Assembly: GCA_002347645.1 (NCBI GenBank)
Contig: DDYF01000034.1
Span: 1 to 64,000 of the forward strand
Reading direction: 5' to 3'
Length of the DNA: 64,000 nucleotides
Source of the DNA: Thermoleophilia bacterium UBA2241
GTDB lineage: Bacteria > Actinomycetota > Thermoleophilia > UBA2241
In this document: one piece after another, positions 1 to 8,294 of the stretch
Layout: every line of letters begins with the position of its first letter
Position numbering within the stretch: position 1 is the first letter of the stretch
Made by a program: the position numbers and the translations under genes
Notes under the pieces: generated by a model
What the model saw: the letters and a program-made list of their open reading frames with translations, nothing else
What the model was told of the DNA's origin: nothing
The model's database searches: none

Positions 1-243
1 CTCGCGCAGCACGCGGTTCTCACGACGCAGGTGGGTGAGCTCCTCGCGCTCGGCGCTGGTGAGACCCTCGCGCCTGCCGGCATCGGTCTCAGCCTGCGCC
101 ACCCAGCGCCGCACCGAGGACTCGGTCAGATCGAGATCGCGGCAGATCCCGGCGATCGACTTGCCGCTCGTCTGGCAGAGCGCCACCACCTCGGCCTTGT
201 GCTCGTCGGTAAAGGCTCGCCTCTATCGTCTTTGCTGCTCCAT
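1..243 (-). pseudogene. IS3-family transposase OrfA, 5' part, early in-frame stop
   Basis: Read from the ATG at 243, the frame gives an OrfA-like helix-turn-helix protein: RAFTDEHKAEVVALC, then SIAGICRDLDLTESSVRRW, then a leucine-zipper-like LTHLRRENRVLRE at the window edge. This pattern is typical of IS3-family OrfA, which binds the element ends. Codon 7 is TAG (223-225), so the obvious start cannot make the protein, unless translation begins at an internal GTG and loses the first helix. A one-base indel near the start would also explain it. I call it a decayed copy. OrfB would lie outside the window. Confidence 0.6.
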
Positions 244-305
244 GGTTGGACATCCTTTCTGGGCACTGCGCGCCCTATCTTGGATGTCTGTCAGGAGGGG
301 TCAAC
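1..305 (-). mobile_element. IS3-type insertion sequence, left end (truncated by window edge)
   Basis: The segment holds the start of an IS3-type OrfA plus about 60 bases of non-coding end. The outer boundary is inferred at about 300-312, because there the IS110-type reading frame loses similarity and, on the minus strand, a TGACCCC-like end begins. No second terminal repeat is inside the window, so element length and target duplication cannot be read. Confidence 0.5.
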
Positions 306-505
306 CCCAGGTAGAGGCCGAAGCCGGTGGGCCCCGCGTCGTAGCAGGCGAGCACCGGTTGCGGCAGCCCGGCGAGCCATGCGACTAGCGGCTCGCTCCC
401 ACCTCCGAAGCGTCGCCGCGTGAGCTCGCCGGTGGCCGCGTCCACAGCCGCCGCCTCGGTCGAGCGCGCGTGGACATCGGGACCTGCCCATGACATGGTT
501 GCCAT
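275..505 (-). pseudogene. IS110-family transposase, N-terminal fragment
   Basis: The first 65 or so residues match the start of IS110-type DEDD transposases: WAGPDVHARSTEAAAVD carries the first catalytic Asp of the RuvC-like domain, followed by RRRFGGGSEPLVAWL and CYDAGPTGFGLY. The similarity stops at about 303-310, where the IS3-type element begins, and the last dozen codons are read-through. The catalytic Ser domain is missing, so it is inactive. A GGAGGGTCC ribosome-binding site lies before the ATG at 505. The IS3-type element appears to have inserted here. Confidence 0.6.
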
Positions 506-805
506 CGCCGGACCCTCCTTCGCATGGGGTCAGCCGAAGCCCGTCTTCGGCCAGACAAACCCCCATCATATGCGAACAGGGTCCGGTCTTGCGTCAACGA
601 TCTCGGCGGACAGTGACCGCCATATCGTCTATAACGCGGGGGCCACGCGTGCCGTGCTGACGAGGGCAGTTCGGTCGGTTAGGGTTGGGACTTCGCTGAC
701 CTCGCCCGATGCGGCTCGCGACAGCCGACTCCGCCGTGACCGCGTGAATCCTCGGTCCGGGTGAGGCTAACCGACGTCGTGCCACGCTCGGCGGGGCGAC
801 CGTCT
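506..805. other. Gene-free 300 bases next to the IS remnants
   Basis: I find no supported gene here. The part next to 505 is likely the non-coding end of the IS110-type element. In IS110 relatives that region can encode the bridge RNA, but I cannot identify such a structure. The rest separates the remnant from the 3' end of the dehydrogenase gene. Confidence 0.4.
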
Positions 806-1765
806 CTACGTCGACTTCCGCTCATCATCGAGATCGAGACTGAGGTGTCGAAAGAGCATCTCCTCCCTCGCTGCGACGAGACTGGGTCCGTCGCGTTTGG
901 ACCAGTCGTAGACTCCGCGGCCACTGCGCAACCCCCGGTGGCCGGCCTCCACCATGTCGGCGATTTGGGTTGGTGGACGAGAATTCGCATCGAGGGACGG
1001 GAACAGCATCCGACCGAAGGCGTACATTACTTCCAGGCCGGCAGCATCTGCGGATTCGATGGGACCGGTGACCGATAACCTTCTCCCGAGGGTATTCCGC
1101 ACCACGGCGTCGATGGCCCCGGCCGAAGCAACGTCGTTTGCCCACATCGACCAAGCCTCTCGCAACATGGCGAATTGCAGACGATTCCCGATGAAACCTT
1201 CAACCTCACGCTCGAGAATAGCCGGCACCTTGCCGACCATCTCGATGGCGCTCTTCATCCAGGTGACGACGTCCGAGGCCGTCTTCGGCCCAGCGCAAAT
1301 CTCCACCACTGGCATGAGCTGAGCCGGATACCAGAAGTGAGCTGCGATAGCACGTTGCGGGTGTCGCATCCGAGTGTAGATGCGGCTGATGAGCTCGCCG
1401 CTCGCAGAAGCAAGGACCGTCGGTGGGCTGCAGATCTCGTCAAGCCGTCCGAACATCTCCTGCTGGAGCTCACGTTCGAAGGGCAGCGCCTCAATGACGA
1501 GCTGCGCTTCCGCTGCGCGCAGAATGTCCGTGGACACCGTGATGTGTTCACGTGCGGCCATCGCGCACGCCGCACTCAGCAGGCCGTGTCGCTCGAAGTC
1601 GGCGAGGCTCGTCTCGATGCGCGCTATCGCGGTCGCGAGGCTCGCATCTCGACGACCTATGAGTGTGACTGGCAAGCCGGCCACGGCGAATACCTGCGCT
1701 ATCCCGTGACCCATCAGGCCACAACCGACGACCGCGACTCGATCAAGCCCATCCGCCACAATCAT
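806..1765 (-). CDS. 3-hydroxyacyl-CoA dehydrogenase family protein
   Basis: A 319-residue NAD-dependent dehydrogenase of the 3-hydroxyacyl-CoA family (beta-oxidation or butanoate metabolism). The N-terminal Rossmann motif VVGCGLMGHGIAQ lies at about residues 12-24. The conserved His segment reads AAHFWYPAQLMPVVEI where most members have HFFNP. A C-terminal helical dimerisation domain follows. The second half of the usual NTSSL motif is ASASGELISRI, so the substrate may not be a classic fatty acyl-CoA; L-gulonate or other hydroxyacid dehydrogenases of the same fold are alternatives. I chose the ATG at 1765 because GGGAGGAGG lies 7 bases upstream; the frame is open to 1795. It is a single gene beside IS remnants, with no fatty-acid operon around it. 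Confidence 0.8.
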   Translation of the reverse strand: MIVADGLDRVAVVGCGLMGHGIAQVFAVAGLPVTLIGRRDASLATAIARIETSLADFERHGLLSAACAMAAREHITVSTDILRAAEAQLVIEALPFERELQQEMFGRLDEICSPPTVLASASGELISRIYTRMRHPQRAIAAHFWYPAQLMPVVEICAGPKTASDVVTWMKSAIEMVGKVPAILEREVEGFIGNRLQFAMLREAWSMWANDVASAGAIDAVVRNTLGRRLSVTGPIESADAAGLEVMYAFGRMLFPSLDANSRPPTQIADMVEAGHRGLRSGRGVYDWSKRDGPSLVAAREEMLFRHLSLDLDDERKST

Positions 1766-1976
1766 GAGAAGGCCTCCTCCCGGGGTGGACGTCAACGCGG
1801 GTCCGTGGACGAGTCACCGCCTGAGCGGCGGCAGCCTCGATGAGCGTGAGATATCCTACTCTCTCCACGGAGCCCTTGTGGCCGAGGTTGAATCGCCCCG
1901 ACGCTGGCGAAGCTCAAACGCAGGCCCGATCACTCTGTTGCCCCGATCGAAGCCAGCGACAGGGGTGGGCTCGTCG

Positions 1977-2004
1977 TCGACATCGCCACGTTCGGTGGTA
2001 CCAT
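1977..2004 (+). promoter_or_regulatory. Candidate promoter before the 36-residue peptide
   Basis: TCGACA (1977-1982) and TACCAT (1999-2004) are 16 bases apart, giving a weak sigma-70-like promoter ending 34 bases before the ATG at 2039. Both hexamers deviate from consensus. Confidence 0.25.
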
Positions 2005-2038
2005 GGCAATCAGGAGCGCATCTCACTCGGGGGACGTC

Positions 2039-2149
2039 ATGAAGCACGCGCTGCCACGCCTGAATTCCGCCTGCTGCATCGCCCTCTTCTGCACGCTTGC
2101 CGCGGCGCTGATGGTCGTGGGGCTCGCACTGGCCTGCTTCTGCGGGTGA
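2039..2149 (+). CDS. Small hydrophobic membrane peptide (36 residues)
   Basis: The frame gives a 36-residue peptide with a basic start (MKHALPRLNS) and one long hydrophobic stretch, CIALFCTLAAALMVVGLALA, ending in CFCG. It would form a single membrane helix. A GGGGGA stretch lies 4-9 bases before the ATG, and a perfect 19-bp terminator hairpin begins 29 bases after the stop, so a short transcription unit is plausible. I know no family for it. Four Cys residues in 36 are unusual. It could also be chance coding. Confidence 0.4.
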   Translation: MKHALPRLNSACCIALFCTLAAALMVVGLALACFCG

Positions 2150-2177
2150 CCCAGGCCTGAGCGAAGCGGGGCGAAGA

Positions 2178-2217
2178 ACGGCCGGGCGGCGGGCCTTCAG
2201 GCCCGCCGCCCGGCCGT
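2178..2217. terminator. Bidirectional terminator, 19-bp perfect stem
   Basis: The arms 2178-2196 and 2199-2217 are perfectly complementary and GC-rich, with a 2-base gap at the apex. The hairpin lies between the plus-strand small peptide and the end of the minus-strand S55 gene, so it can serve both. There is no strong T-tract, as is common at this GC content. Confidence 0.7.
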
Positions 2218-2261
2218 CTGCTCCCGGCGATGCGCTGGCGCGTGCGCCGGTCGCGGCTCTC

Positions 2262-4688
2262 TCAGTCGATCACGACGCGCTTCACCGCAGACGTCGCGGC
2301 GGCGTTGAGCGTGCTGCCGGAGGTCTTCGCGCGCCAGCGGTACGTGCCGGTACCCGGCGCGGACCAGCTCGCCTTGACGACACCGGTGCCCGGGACTGCG
2401 GCCGCCTTCACGGTCCGCCAGCGACCTCCCGCCCACCGCTGGACGGTCACCTTGCCGCCGGTGTCGGCCGGCCTGACCCTGGCGGTCATGGTGATCGTGC
2501 GCCCGCGGACGCGTGAGCTCAGTGAGATGGCCGGCCGCACCTTCACCGCCTGGTCGGCGCTCCCGGGAAGCCAGTCGTCGAGCGCGGCCGTGCGAGCGAC
2601 GAACGTGGTGTTGTGGGGCGCGACGCCGACCAGCGTCTGGAAGGCGGCCATGCCTTCGGCGTACTCGGCGACGACGGTCTTGATGGGGACCTCCAGGCCG
2701 GTGGCAGCGTCGACGCGCGAGATCGTCACATCGATGCTCTCGTCGACGCCCATGACGACGCCGAGCAACCGGACGCGGGTGCCGTACGCGACCTTCGCGC
2801 GCGTGCTGTCGAGGATCATGGGGACGGTCGACTTCGAGAGGTAGTCGCCGAACACCCAGTCCGTCGCGAGCGTCGCCTCGACCGGGTCGTACGGCGTCTC
2901 GCCCTCACCGTCTGCGTCCGCCTTCATGGCTGGGGCGCTGGAGTCGTCCGGCCCCCACGACCCCTCTTCGCGCGGGTAGAACGTGAGCAGCAGATCGGAG
3001 TTCTTGGGCTGGTCGTTGATCTTATCCACGATCTCCTGCAGGGTGTCGGGCGCCAGATCGTCGTCACCGTCCTCGGAGCCCCACCACGGGGAGAACCACC
3101 CGCCGGGGGTCACTTCGATGCTGCCTGCGGTAGGGGTGCCGTCGGGAAGCGTCAGCGTGCCGGACAGGGTCTGGAGGTCGCGCGAGCCGTAGCCGTAGAA
3201 CGTGACCTGGACCTCGTTGTCGCCGGTCTTGAGCCCGTCCGGCACGACGATGTCCACCGGCCGGGCGGAGATCCGTCGCGGCGAGACTGTGGCGTCGAAG
3301 CTCATCGACTCCAGGCGCGTGTCGAGGACGCCGTCGGGGTCGCTCGCCAGAGCCACCACGTAGTCGTAGATGTCCCAGATGGGCTCCCAGGTGATGTCCG
3401 AGGAGTCGAAGACGTCCTCGACGTGCACCGGGTAGGAACCCGTCTCGTCAGACACAACGGCGTCGAAGGCCGTCGTCGCGCTGCCGGGCAGGGTGGACGC
3501 GTCACAAGCGGCCCACAGCGCCTCCTCGAGGAGGTACACGGGCATGTCGGCGTAGCCGTCGGTCTGAAACGCCCACTGCACGCAGGACGACTCGGTCGCG
3601 ACGTCGCGCACCGGCCCTCCCGACTCGTCCACGAAGCCGACGTGGGCGTCGACGGGTATCCAGTCGGGGTCCACGCCGACGACGCCGGCGATGCCCGCGT
3701 TGCGGTCCTGCGTGATGACGCCCTTGACGTCACGCGGCGCGATGAGCTTGTACGGCTCGTAGGTGCTCGGCCAGACCGCGCTCACCCAGCCGGCCGTCAT
3801 CGCGGCGCCGCAGGAGCCGGTCCACCACGAGGGGTGGCCGAAGGCGACGACGACGTCGCCGTTGACGTAGGTGGCCGTGCCGGCGGCGCCGTACCAGACG
3901 GAGCCCAGCGTGAAGATCTGGCAGACGGACGAGCCTGCTTCGAGGGCCGGCGCGTCCGGGCCGACCCACAGGCTCGGACCGCTCGCCGGCCTGGCCGTCA
4001 GGCCCGTCTGCTTCTCGAGCTTGGCGGCGAGTTCCTTGTACGCCTTGCTCTGCGGCGGCATGCCGCCGATCTGGAGCAAGGCGAGCGGTGCCATCACACT
4101 CATGCCGGCCTTCGCGTCGATCCGCTGCGCGGCCTTCTGGCTGCGCGCGACGACGATGCTGCTGACGACGCCGGCACTCGTCTTCACGGGCGCATCGAGG
4201 TCGTATGTCCCGGCGGCCGGCGGCACGACCGGGAAGTGGTCTTCGATCGCCGCCATGTACTCGATCGGCGTGGCCAGCGCCATGCCGTGGAGCGTGAAGA
4301 TGTCGCCGTACGAGACGGCGCCGACCAGCTTGTCCACCCCGCCGTCGTCGACGTACACGGGGCTGCCGCTCATGCCGGCCGCCACGCCGCCGATCTCCTC
4401 GATGACGGGCCCGCTGGCCTCGAGGAGGATCAGCGAGCCGGACGACCCCTCGATGAGGGCATCGACGGTGAGCGGGATCTGCTCAATCTTGTAGCCGCTC
4501 ACCACGGTCTTCATGTAGCCCGTGAGCGACCCGGTCTCAAGCTTGGACTGCAGCTCCTCGAGGGTGAGCGTCGGCTCCGTCGGGGCTGCTGCTGCGGACC
4601 CTGCCGCGACCGCCAGCATGAGGACCGCCAGCGCGAGGACGAGCAGCGTCCGCACGGTCCCCCGCTGACCACGATGTCTCGTTCGCAT
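2262..4688 (-). CDS. Secreted SpoIVB-like (peptidase family S55) protein
   Basis: An 808-residue exported protein with a basic N terminus and signal peptide (LLVLALAVLMLAVAAGSAAA, cleavage near residue 35). It carries the S55 serine motif GMSGSP at residues 105-110 (likely nucleophile Ser107), followed by KLVGAVSYG and TPIEYM, and later AFGHP at 282-286 (candidate catalytic His285). In SpoIVB, which cleaves SpoIVFA during sporulation, the GH motif precedes the serine; here it follows, an order I recall in other long S55 proteins. The middle is unassigned. The last 90 residues form a beta-rich domain with VQRWAGGRWRTV, like actinobacterial wall-exposed Ig-like repeats. ATG 4688 follows AAAGGAGA; a GTG at 4706 is in frame but overlaps that site. 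Proteolysis is not proven. Confidence 0.7.
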   Translation of the reverse strand: MRTRHRGQRGTVRTLLVLALAVLMLAVAAGSAAAAPTEPTLTLEELQSKLETGSLTGYMKTVVSGYKIEQIPLTVDALIEGSSGSLILLEASGPVIEEIGGVAAGMSGSPVYVDDGGVDKLVGAVSYGDIFTLHGMALATPIEYMAAIEDHFPVVPPAAGTYDLDAPVKTSAGVVSSIVVARSQKAAQRIDAKAGMSVMAPLALLQIGGMPPQSKAYKELAAKLEKQTGLTARPASGPSLWVGPDAPALEAGSSVCQIFTLGSVWYGAAGTATYVNGDVVVAFGHPSWWTGSCGAAMTAGWVSAVWPSTYEPYKLIAPRDVKGVITQDRNAGIAGVVGVDPDWIPVDAHVGFVDESGGPVRDVATESSCVQWAFQTDGYADMPVYLLEEALWAACDASTLPGSATTAFDAVVSDETGSYPVHVEDVFDSSDITWEPIWDIYDYVVALASDPDGVLDTRLESMSFDATVSPRRISARPVDIVVPDGLKTGDNEVQVTFYGYGSRDLQTLSGTLTLPDGTPTAGSIEVTPGGWFSPWWGSEDGDDDLAPDTLQEIVDKINDQPKNSDLLLTFYPREEGSWGPDDSSAPAMKADADGEGETPYDPVEATLATDWVFGDYLSKSTVPMILDSTRAKVAYGTRVRLLGVVMGVDESIDVTISRVDAATGLEVPIKTVVAEYAEGMAAFQTLVGVAPHNTTFVARTAALDDWLPGSADQAVKVRPAISLSSRVRGRTITMTARVRPADTGGKVTVQRWAGGRWRTVKAAAVPGTGVVKASWSAPGTGTYRWRAKTSGSTLNAAATSAVKRVVID

Positions 4689-4784
4689 CGACTCGTCTCC
4701 TTTCACATGGCGGCCTGATGCCGCGCGACGAAGGACTTCACACTACCACCGTGGAGGACGCGCGTGTCGCGGCCCGGGTTCGGC

Positions 4785-7166
4785 CTAACGGACGCGGATC
4801 TGCCAGACGTGATGGGCGTTCGCGCGCCGCGAGAAGTCGGCAGCCAGCGTGGCACGCGACAGGTCCTTGAGCGCGAGACCGGGAAAGGCCTGGGGATCGA
4901 GCTTGAAGCCGCGGCGATTGGACGAGAAGAGGAGCACACCGCCGGGTGCGAGGAGCCGTCGCACCGTCATGCGGATGATGTCGGGGTGGTCACGCTGCAC
5001 GTCGAAGGTGACGCCGCGCATGCGCTTGGAGTTGGAGAAGCTCGGCGGGTCGAGGAAGATCAGGTCGTAGCGTTCCTCCGCCTCCGCGATCCAGCGCAGG
5101 CAGTCGGCACGGACGAGCCGGTGGGCGGCGCCCGGGCGCCGCCCACCGGCTCGTCGCTCCCCTCCAGCCTCAGACGCTTGGACAGGGCCGTGCCCGAGCT
5201 CGATGTCGACGTCGGTGACGCCGTTCTCGGCCAGATTGCGGCGCGCCCAGTCGAGGTAGGTCGCGGAGAGGTCGACCGACATCGTCGCGGGCGCCCCGCC
5301 CGCCACGGCGCAGACGGTCGCCGCGCCCGTGTAGGCGAAGAGGTTCAGGAAGCGCCGCCCGCCCGCCAGACGCCGTATGAGGCGCCGGGTCTCACGCTGG
5401 TCGAGAAAGAGACCAGTGTCGAGGTACGTCTCGAGGTCGACGAAGTAGCTCAGGTTGTCTTCGCTGACGAGAGAGCGCGTGGCGCCGTCGGCACGGCGCT
5501 CGTACTGCTGTGCGCCGCGCATGCGGCGGCGCTGCTTGACGACGATGTCCGCCGGCCCGACGCCCGTCACGTCGGCGAGGACGGCCACGGCCTGGGTCAG
5601 GTGCGCCGTTGCCCGGTCCGGGTCGATCTCGGGGGGCGGCGCGTACTCCTGAACGTGCAGGCGGTGCTCGTACACGTCGACGGCGAGGTTGTACTCGGGC
5701 AGGTCGGCGTCGTAGAGCCGGTAGCACGTCACGCCCTGGCGCCGCATCGTGCGGCCGATGTGACGGAGGTTCCTGCGCAGACGGTTGGCGAGCTGGTCGG
5801 CGCCGCTCTCTGAGCCTTCGGCGCGGAGCGCCGCGCTCGACGACGAGCGCGCCGTCTCGCGGGCGCTGCGCGCCGTCTCGGCGCCGGCGATGTCGAAGTA
5901 CGCGAGCGTGCAGTCCAGGGCGCCGTTGCGGAGCACCGTCTCACGCGCGGGCTCGAGGCCGACCGCCTTCGCCTGCCGAGGCCCGCCCGCAAGGACGGCC
6001 GCTCGCCATCCGCCGAAGACGTTGCGGAGCTTCCTCCCGAGCAGCCGGCAGACCGCTTGCGCATCCTCGGGCTCCCCGAGGCGCCGGCCGTAGGGCGTGT
6101 TGACGGCGACGAGGCCATGGGGGGCTGGAGCACGCATGGCGGAGAGGTCGGCCACGTCGAGAGCCACGATATCGGAGAGGCCCGCGCGCGCGACGCAGGC
6201 GCGCGCCACCTCGATCGCCGAGGGGTCGTGGTCGGCGGCGCCGATCACGACCCCAGGCGCCGCAGCTCGCAGCCGTTCGAGGCCCGCGGCGCGCCGTTCG
6301 AGCGCCTCATCCACCAGCCCCCTCCAGAGGTCGGCATCGTGGCCTCGCCACCGCGTGAAGCCGAACGGCCGCAGTCTCGAGGGCGTGCCCGACGCGCGGG
6401 CGCCTCGCCCTGCCGTCTCGGTGCCCGCGGACTCACGCCCCTCCTTCGCACGCCCCGCGGCCGCCCGCCCCGCCTCGCCTGCGCGCAGCAACCCGGGGGC
6501 GACGTCGGCGGCGATCCAGGCCGCCTCGATGGGCAACGTCCCGGACCCACAGAGCGGGTCGAAGAAGCTGCCTCCCGCGGCGGCCTCCTGCGGCCACGCC
6601 GCGAACAGCAGAACGGCGGCGGCGAGGTTCTCCTTGAGTGGCGCCTCCACCTGCACCCTCGCGGTGCGGTAGCCGCGCCGGTGCAGGCTGTCGCCGCCGA
6701 GGTCGAGGGCGACCGTGACGCGCCCGCGCGCGAGGTGCGCGTTGACGCGCACGTCGGGCGCGCGGGCGTCGACAGACGGGCGTCGTCCGCCGTGGCTTGC
6801 TCGGAACTGGTCGACGATCGCGTCCTTGACGCGTACGGCGCCGAACTGCGTGTCGCGGATCGTCGCGCTGGTCCCCGTGAAGTCGACGGCGAAGGTGTCC
6901 CCGGCGCCGAGGTGGTCGCCCCAGTCGACGCGCTGCACGGTCTCGTAGAGCGCGTCGGCGTCGCCCGCCGGCCCGGTCCGCAGCACGAGCAGGATGCGCG
7001 CGGCCAGGCGGGACCACAGGCAGACACGGTATGCGGTCTCGAGGGTCCCGGTGCACGCCGCACCCGCCCGAACTTGGCGGACGTCGTCGGCGCCGAGGCC
7101 ACGGAGCTCGCCGGCGAGCATCGACTCCATGCCCAGCGGCACGGTGGCGAAGAGGGGGTAGGCCAC
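4785..7166 (-). CDS. rlmKL: Bifunctional 23S rRNA guanine methyltransferase RlmKL
   Basis: A 793-residue fusion of two SAM-dependent rRNA methyltransferases. In E. coli, RlmL makes m2G2445 and RlmK m7G2069 of 23S rRNA. An N-terminal ferredoxin-like plus THUMP region (about 1-160) is followed by the RlmL domain, with FDPLCGSGTLPIEAAW as SAM motif and VNTPYGRRLGE where most members have NPPYGxR, so the Pro of motif IV is Thr. The C-terminal RlmK domain carries FLNLFAYTGAATV and DPPSFSNSKRM. A low-complexity Ala/Gly/Arg insertion of about 35 residues sits after the first SAM motif. The start is GTG 7166 with no Shine-Dalgarno but TAGCCT 6 bases upstream, suggesting a leaderless mRNA. Confidence 0.88.
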   Translation of the reverse strand: MAYPLFATVPLGMESMLAGELRGLGADDVRQVRAGAACTGTLETAYRVCLWSRLAARILLVLRTGPAGDADALYETVQRVDWGDHLGAGDTFAVDFTGTSATIRDTQFGAVRVKDAIVDQFRASHGGRRPSVDARAPDVRVNAHLARGRVTVALDLGGDSLHRRGYRTARVQVEAPLKENLAAAVLLFAAWPQEAAAGGSFFDPLCGSGTLPIEAAWIAADVAPGLLRAGEAGRAAAGRAKEGRESAGTETAGRGARASGTPSRLRPFGFTRWRGHDADLWRGLVDEALERRAAGLERLRAAAPGVVIGAADHDPSAIEVARACVARAGLSDIVALDVADLSAMRAPAPHGLVAVNTPYGRRLGEPEDAQAVCRLLGRKLRNVFGGWRAAVLAGGPRQAKAVGLEPARETVLRNGALDCTLAYFDIAGAETARSARETARSSSSAALRAEGSESGADQLANRLRRNLRHIGRTMRRQGVTCYRLYDADLPEYNLAVDVYEHRLHVQEYAPPPEIDPDRATAHLTQAVAVLADVTGVGPADIVVKQRRRMRGAQQYERRADGATRSLVSEDNLSYFVDLETYLDTGLFLDQRETRRLIRRLAGGRRFLNLFAYTGAATVCAVAGGAPATMSVDLSATYLDWARRNLAENGVTDVDIELGHGPVQASEAGGERRAGGRRPGAAHRLVRADCLRWIAEAEERYDLIFLDPPSFSNSKRMRGVTFDVQRDHPDIIRMTVRRLLAPGGVLLFSSNRRGFKLDPQAFPGLALKDLSRATLAADFSRRANAHHVWQIRVR

Positions 7167-7172
7167 GAGGAA

Positions 7173-7178
7173 AGGCTA
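7173..7178 (-). promoter_or_regulatory. Candidate -10 of a leaderless rlmKL mRNA
   Basis: On the minus strand TAGCCT is followed by exactly 6 bases and then the GTG start. A -10 at this spacing would place transcription start on the start codon. No clear -35 is seen. Confidence 0.35.
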
Positions 7179-7574
7179 TCATCGGTGTGACGCGAAGCTT
7201 CACAGGCCGTCGGCGTCAAGGCGGCCAGTCCGTGCGCGCTCCGGAGCCTCGACGACGGTGTCCACACCGTGCCGAGGCCGTCCTTGGTGCGTCACCTCCC
7301 GCGGGTCTGCGTCGGTTCGCCCTTCGGCCGGCCGATCGACACCAGGATCGTCGCGGTGCCGTCACGGGTCGGCGAGCTTCTCCTCGCGCGATGCGCCGGC
7401 ACCTGGGGTGTGCTGATCGCGAGCCATATGCCTTGCAGCACACCCTCGCCCCGGTGCGGTCTTCTCAAGTACACGCACCGGCTCCGGCTTCCACACGCGG
7501 TGTACGATTGGAGCGTCGAGTCGCGTGGCGGCGCCTCGCTCACCGCGTGCCGCACGCGAGGCCAGGAGGCATTC
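7179..7574. other. Divergent intergenic region, rlmKL to TPR gene
   Basis: About 400 bases without a supported gene. The frame of the TPR gene stays open to 7269, but the extension has no homology features and lies before a strong AGGAGG-ATG start at 7575, so I treat it as non-coding. TACGAT at 7503-7508 is a plausible -10 for the TPR-WD40 operon. I see no riboswitch or RNA gene. Confidence 0.4.
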
Positions 7575-8294
7575 ATGGAAGCTGAGCCGGAGCGAAGCGT
7601 CACCTACACGATGCCGAACGGGGCCCAGATCGTGCTTCGTCAGCCGACCACACCCACGGCCGCCGATGTCGCGAGACGGTACCTGGACAAGGGGTTGTGG
7701 GAGCAGGCGATCGTCGAGCTCGAGAAGGCGCGACGCTCGAGCCCGGGCGACGCCGAGGTCTTCGGACTGCTCGGCTCCATCTACCTCGCGCACGACCGCT
7801 ACGCCGACGCAGTCTCCGCCCTCCAGGCGGCGACACGACTGGCGCCGGACGACGCGTGGTGGCGCTTCAAGCTCGGCGTCTCGCACGGATGGGCGGGCGA
7901 TCAGGATCGAAGGCGCACGGAGCTGGAGGCCGCCGTGGGCCTGCGCCCCGACTTCGCCGACGGCTACGCCGAGCTCGGACAGGCATACCACGACGAAGGC
8001 AGAGCGTCCGACGCGGTCGCCGCGTGGGAGAAGGCCGTCGCTCTCGGGTCGACTGTCGCCGAGGCTAGCTACAACCTCGGCGCCACGTACTTCCAGAGCG
8101 GTCGCGCCGAGCAGGCCGTGCCGCTCCTGGAAACGGCCGCACGCACGGGCACGGAGATACTCGCCGGTCACGCGCACTTCGCACTCGCGCTGACGTTCCA
8201 GGCTCTCGGAAGGGACCCCGAAGTCGTCGTAGGCGAGCTGCGGCAAGCGGCGGCGTTGGGCGACGAGCAGGCGCGGCAGATCCTGAGCCAGTGA
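7575..8294 (+). CDS. TPR-repeat protein
   Basis: A 239-residue soluble protein built from about five tetratricopeptide repeats. It has an approximately 35-residue N-terminal lead, then helices such as YLDKGLWEQAIVELEKARR, AEVFGLLGSIYLAHDRYADA, DGYAELGQAYHDEGRASDA and SYNLGATYFQSGRAEQAV. TPR arrays are protein-binding scaffolds. I chose ATG 7575 because AGGAGG lies 6-7 bases upstream. The stop overlaps the GTG start of the WD40 gene by 4 bases, so the two are translationally coupled and probably act together. It is the first gene of the accessory island. Confidence 0.8.
   Translation: MEAEPERSVTYTMPNGAQIVLRQPTTPTAADVARRYLDKGLWEQAIVELEKARRSSPGDAEVFGLLGSIYLAHDRYADAVSALQAATRLAPDDAWWRFKLGVSHGWAGDQDRRRTELEAAVGLRPDFADGYAELGQAYHDEGRASDAVAAWEKAVALGSTVAEASYNLGATYFQSGRAEQAVPLLETAARTGTEILAGHAHFALALTFQALGRDPEVVVGELRQAAALGDEQARQILSQ

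Noticed and set aside
2613..4718. A 701-residue open frame on the plus strand opposite the S55 gene
   Set aside because: It is an antisense frame created by GC-rich codons. The minus-strand protein has signal peptide, S55 motifs and a ribosome site.
7269..7574. Upstream in-frame extension of the TPR protein
   Set aside because: The extension lacks domain features and the AGGAGG-ATG at 7575 marks the real start.
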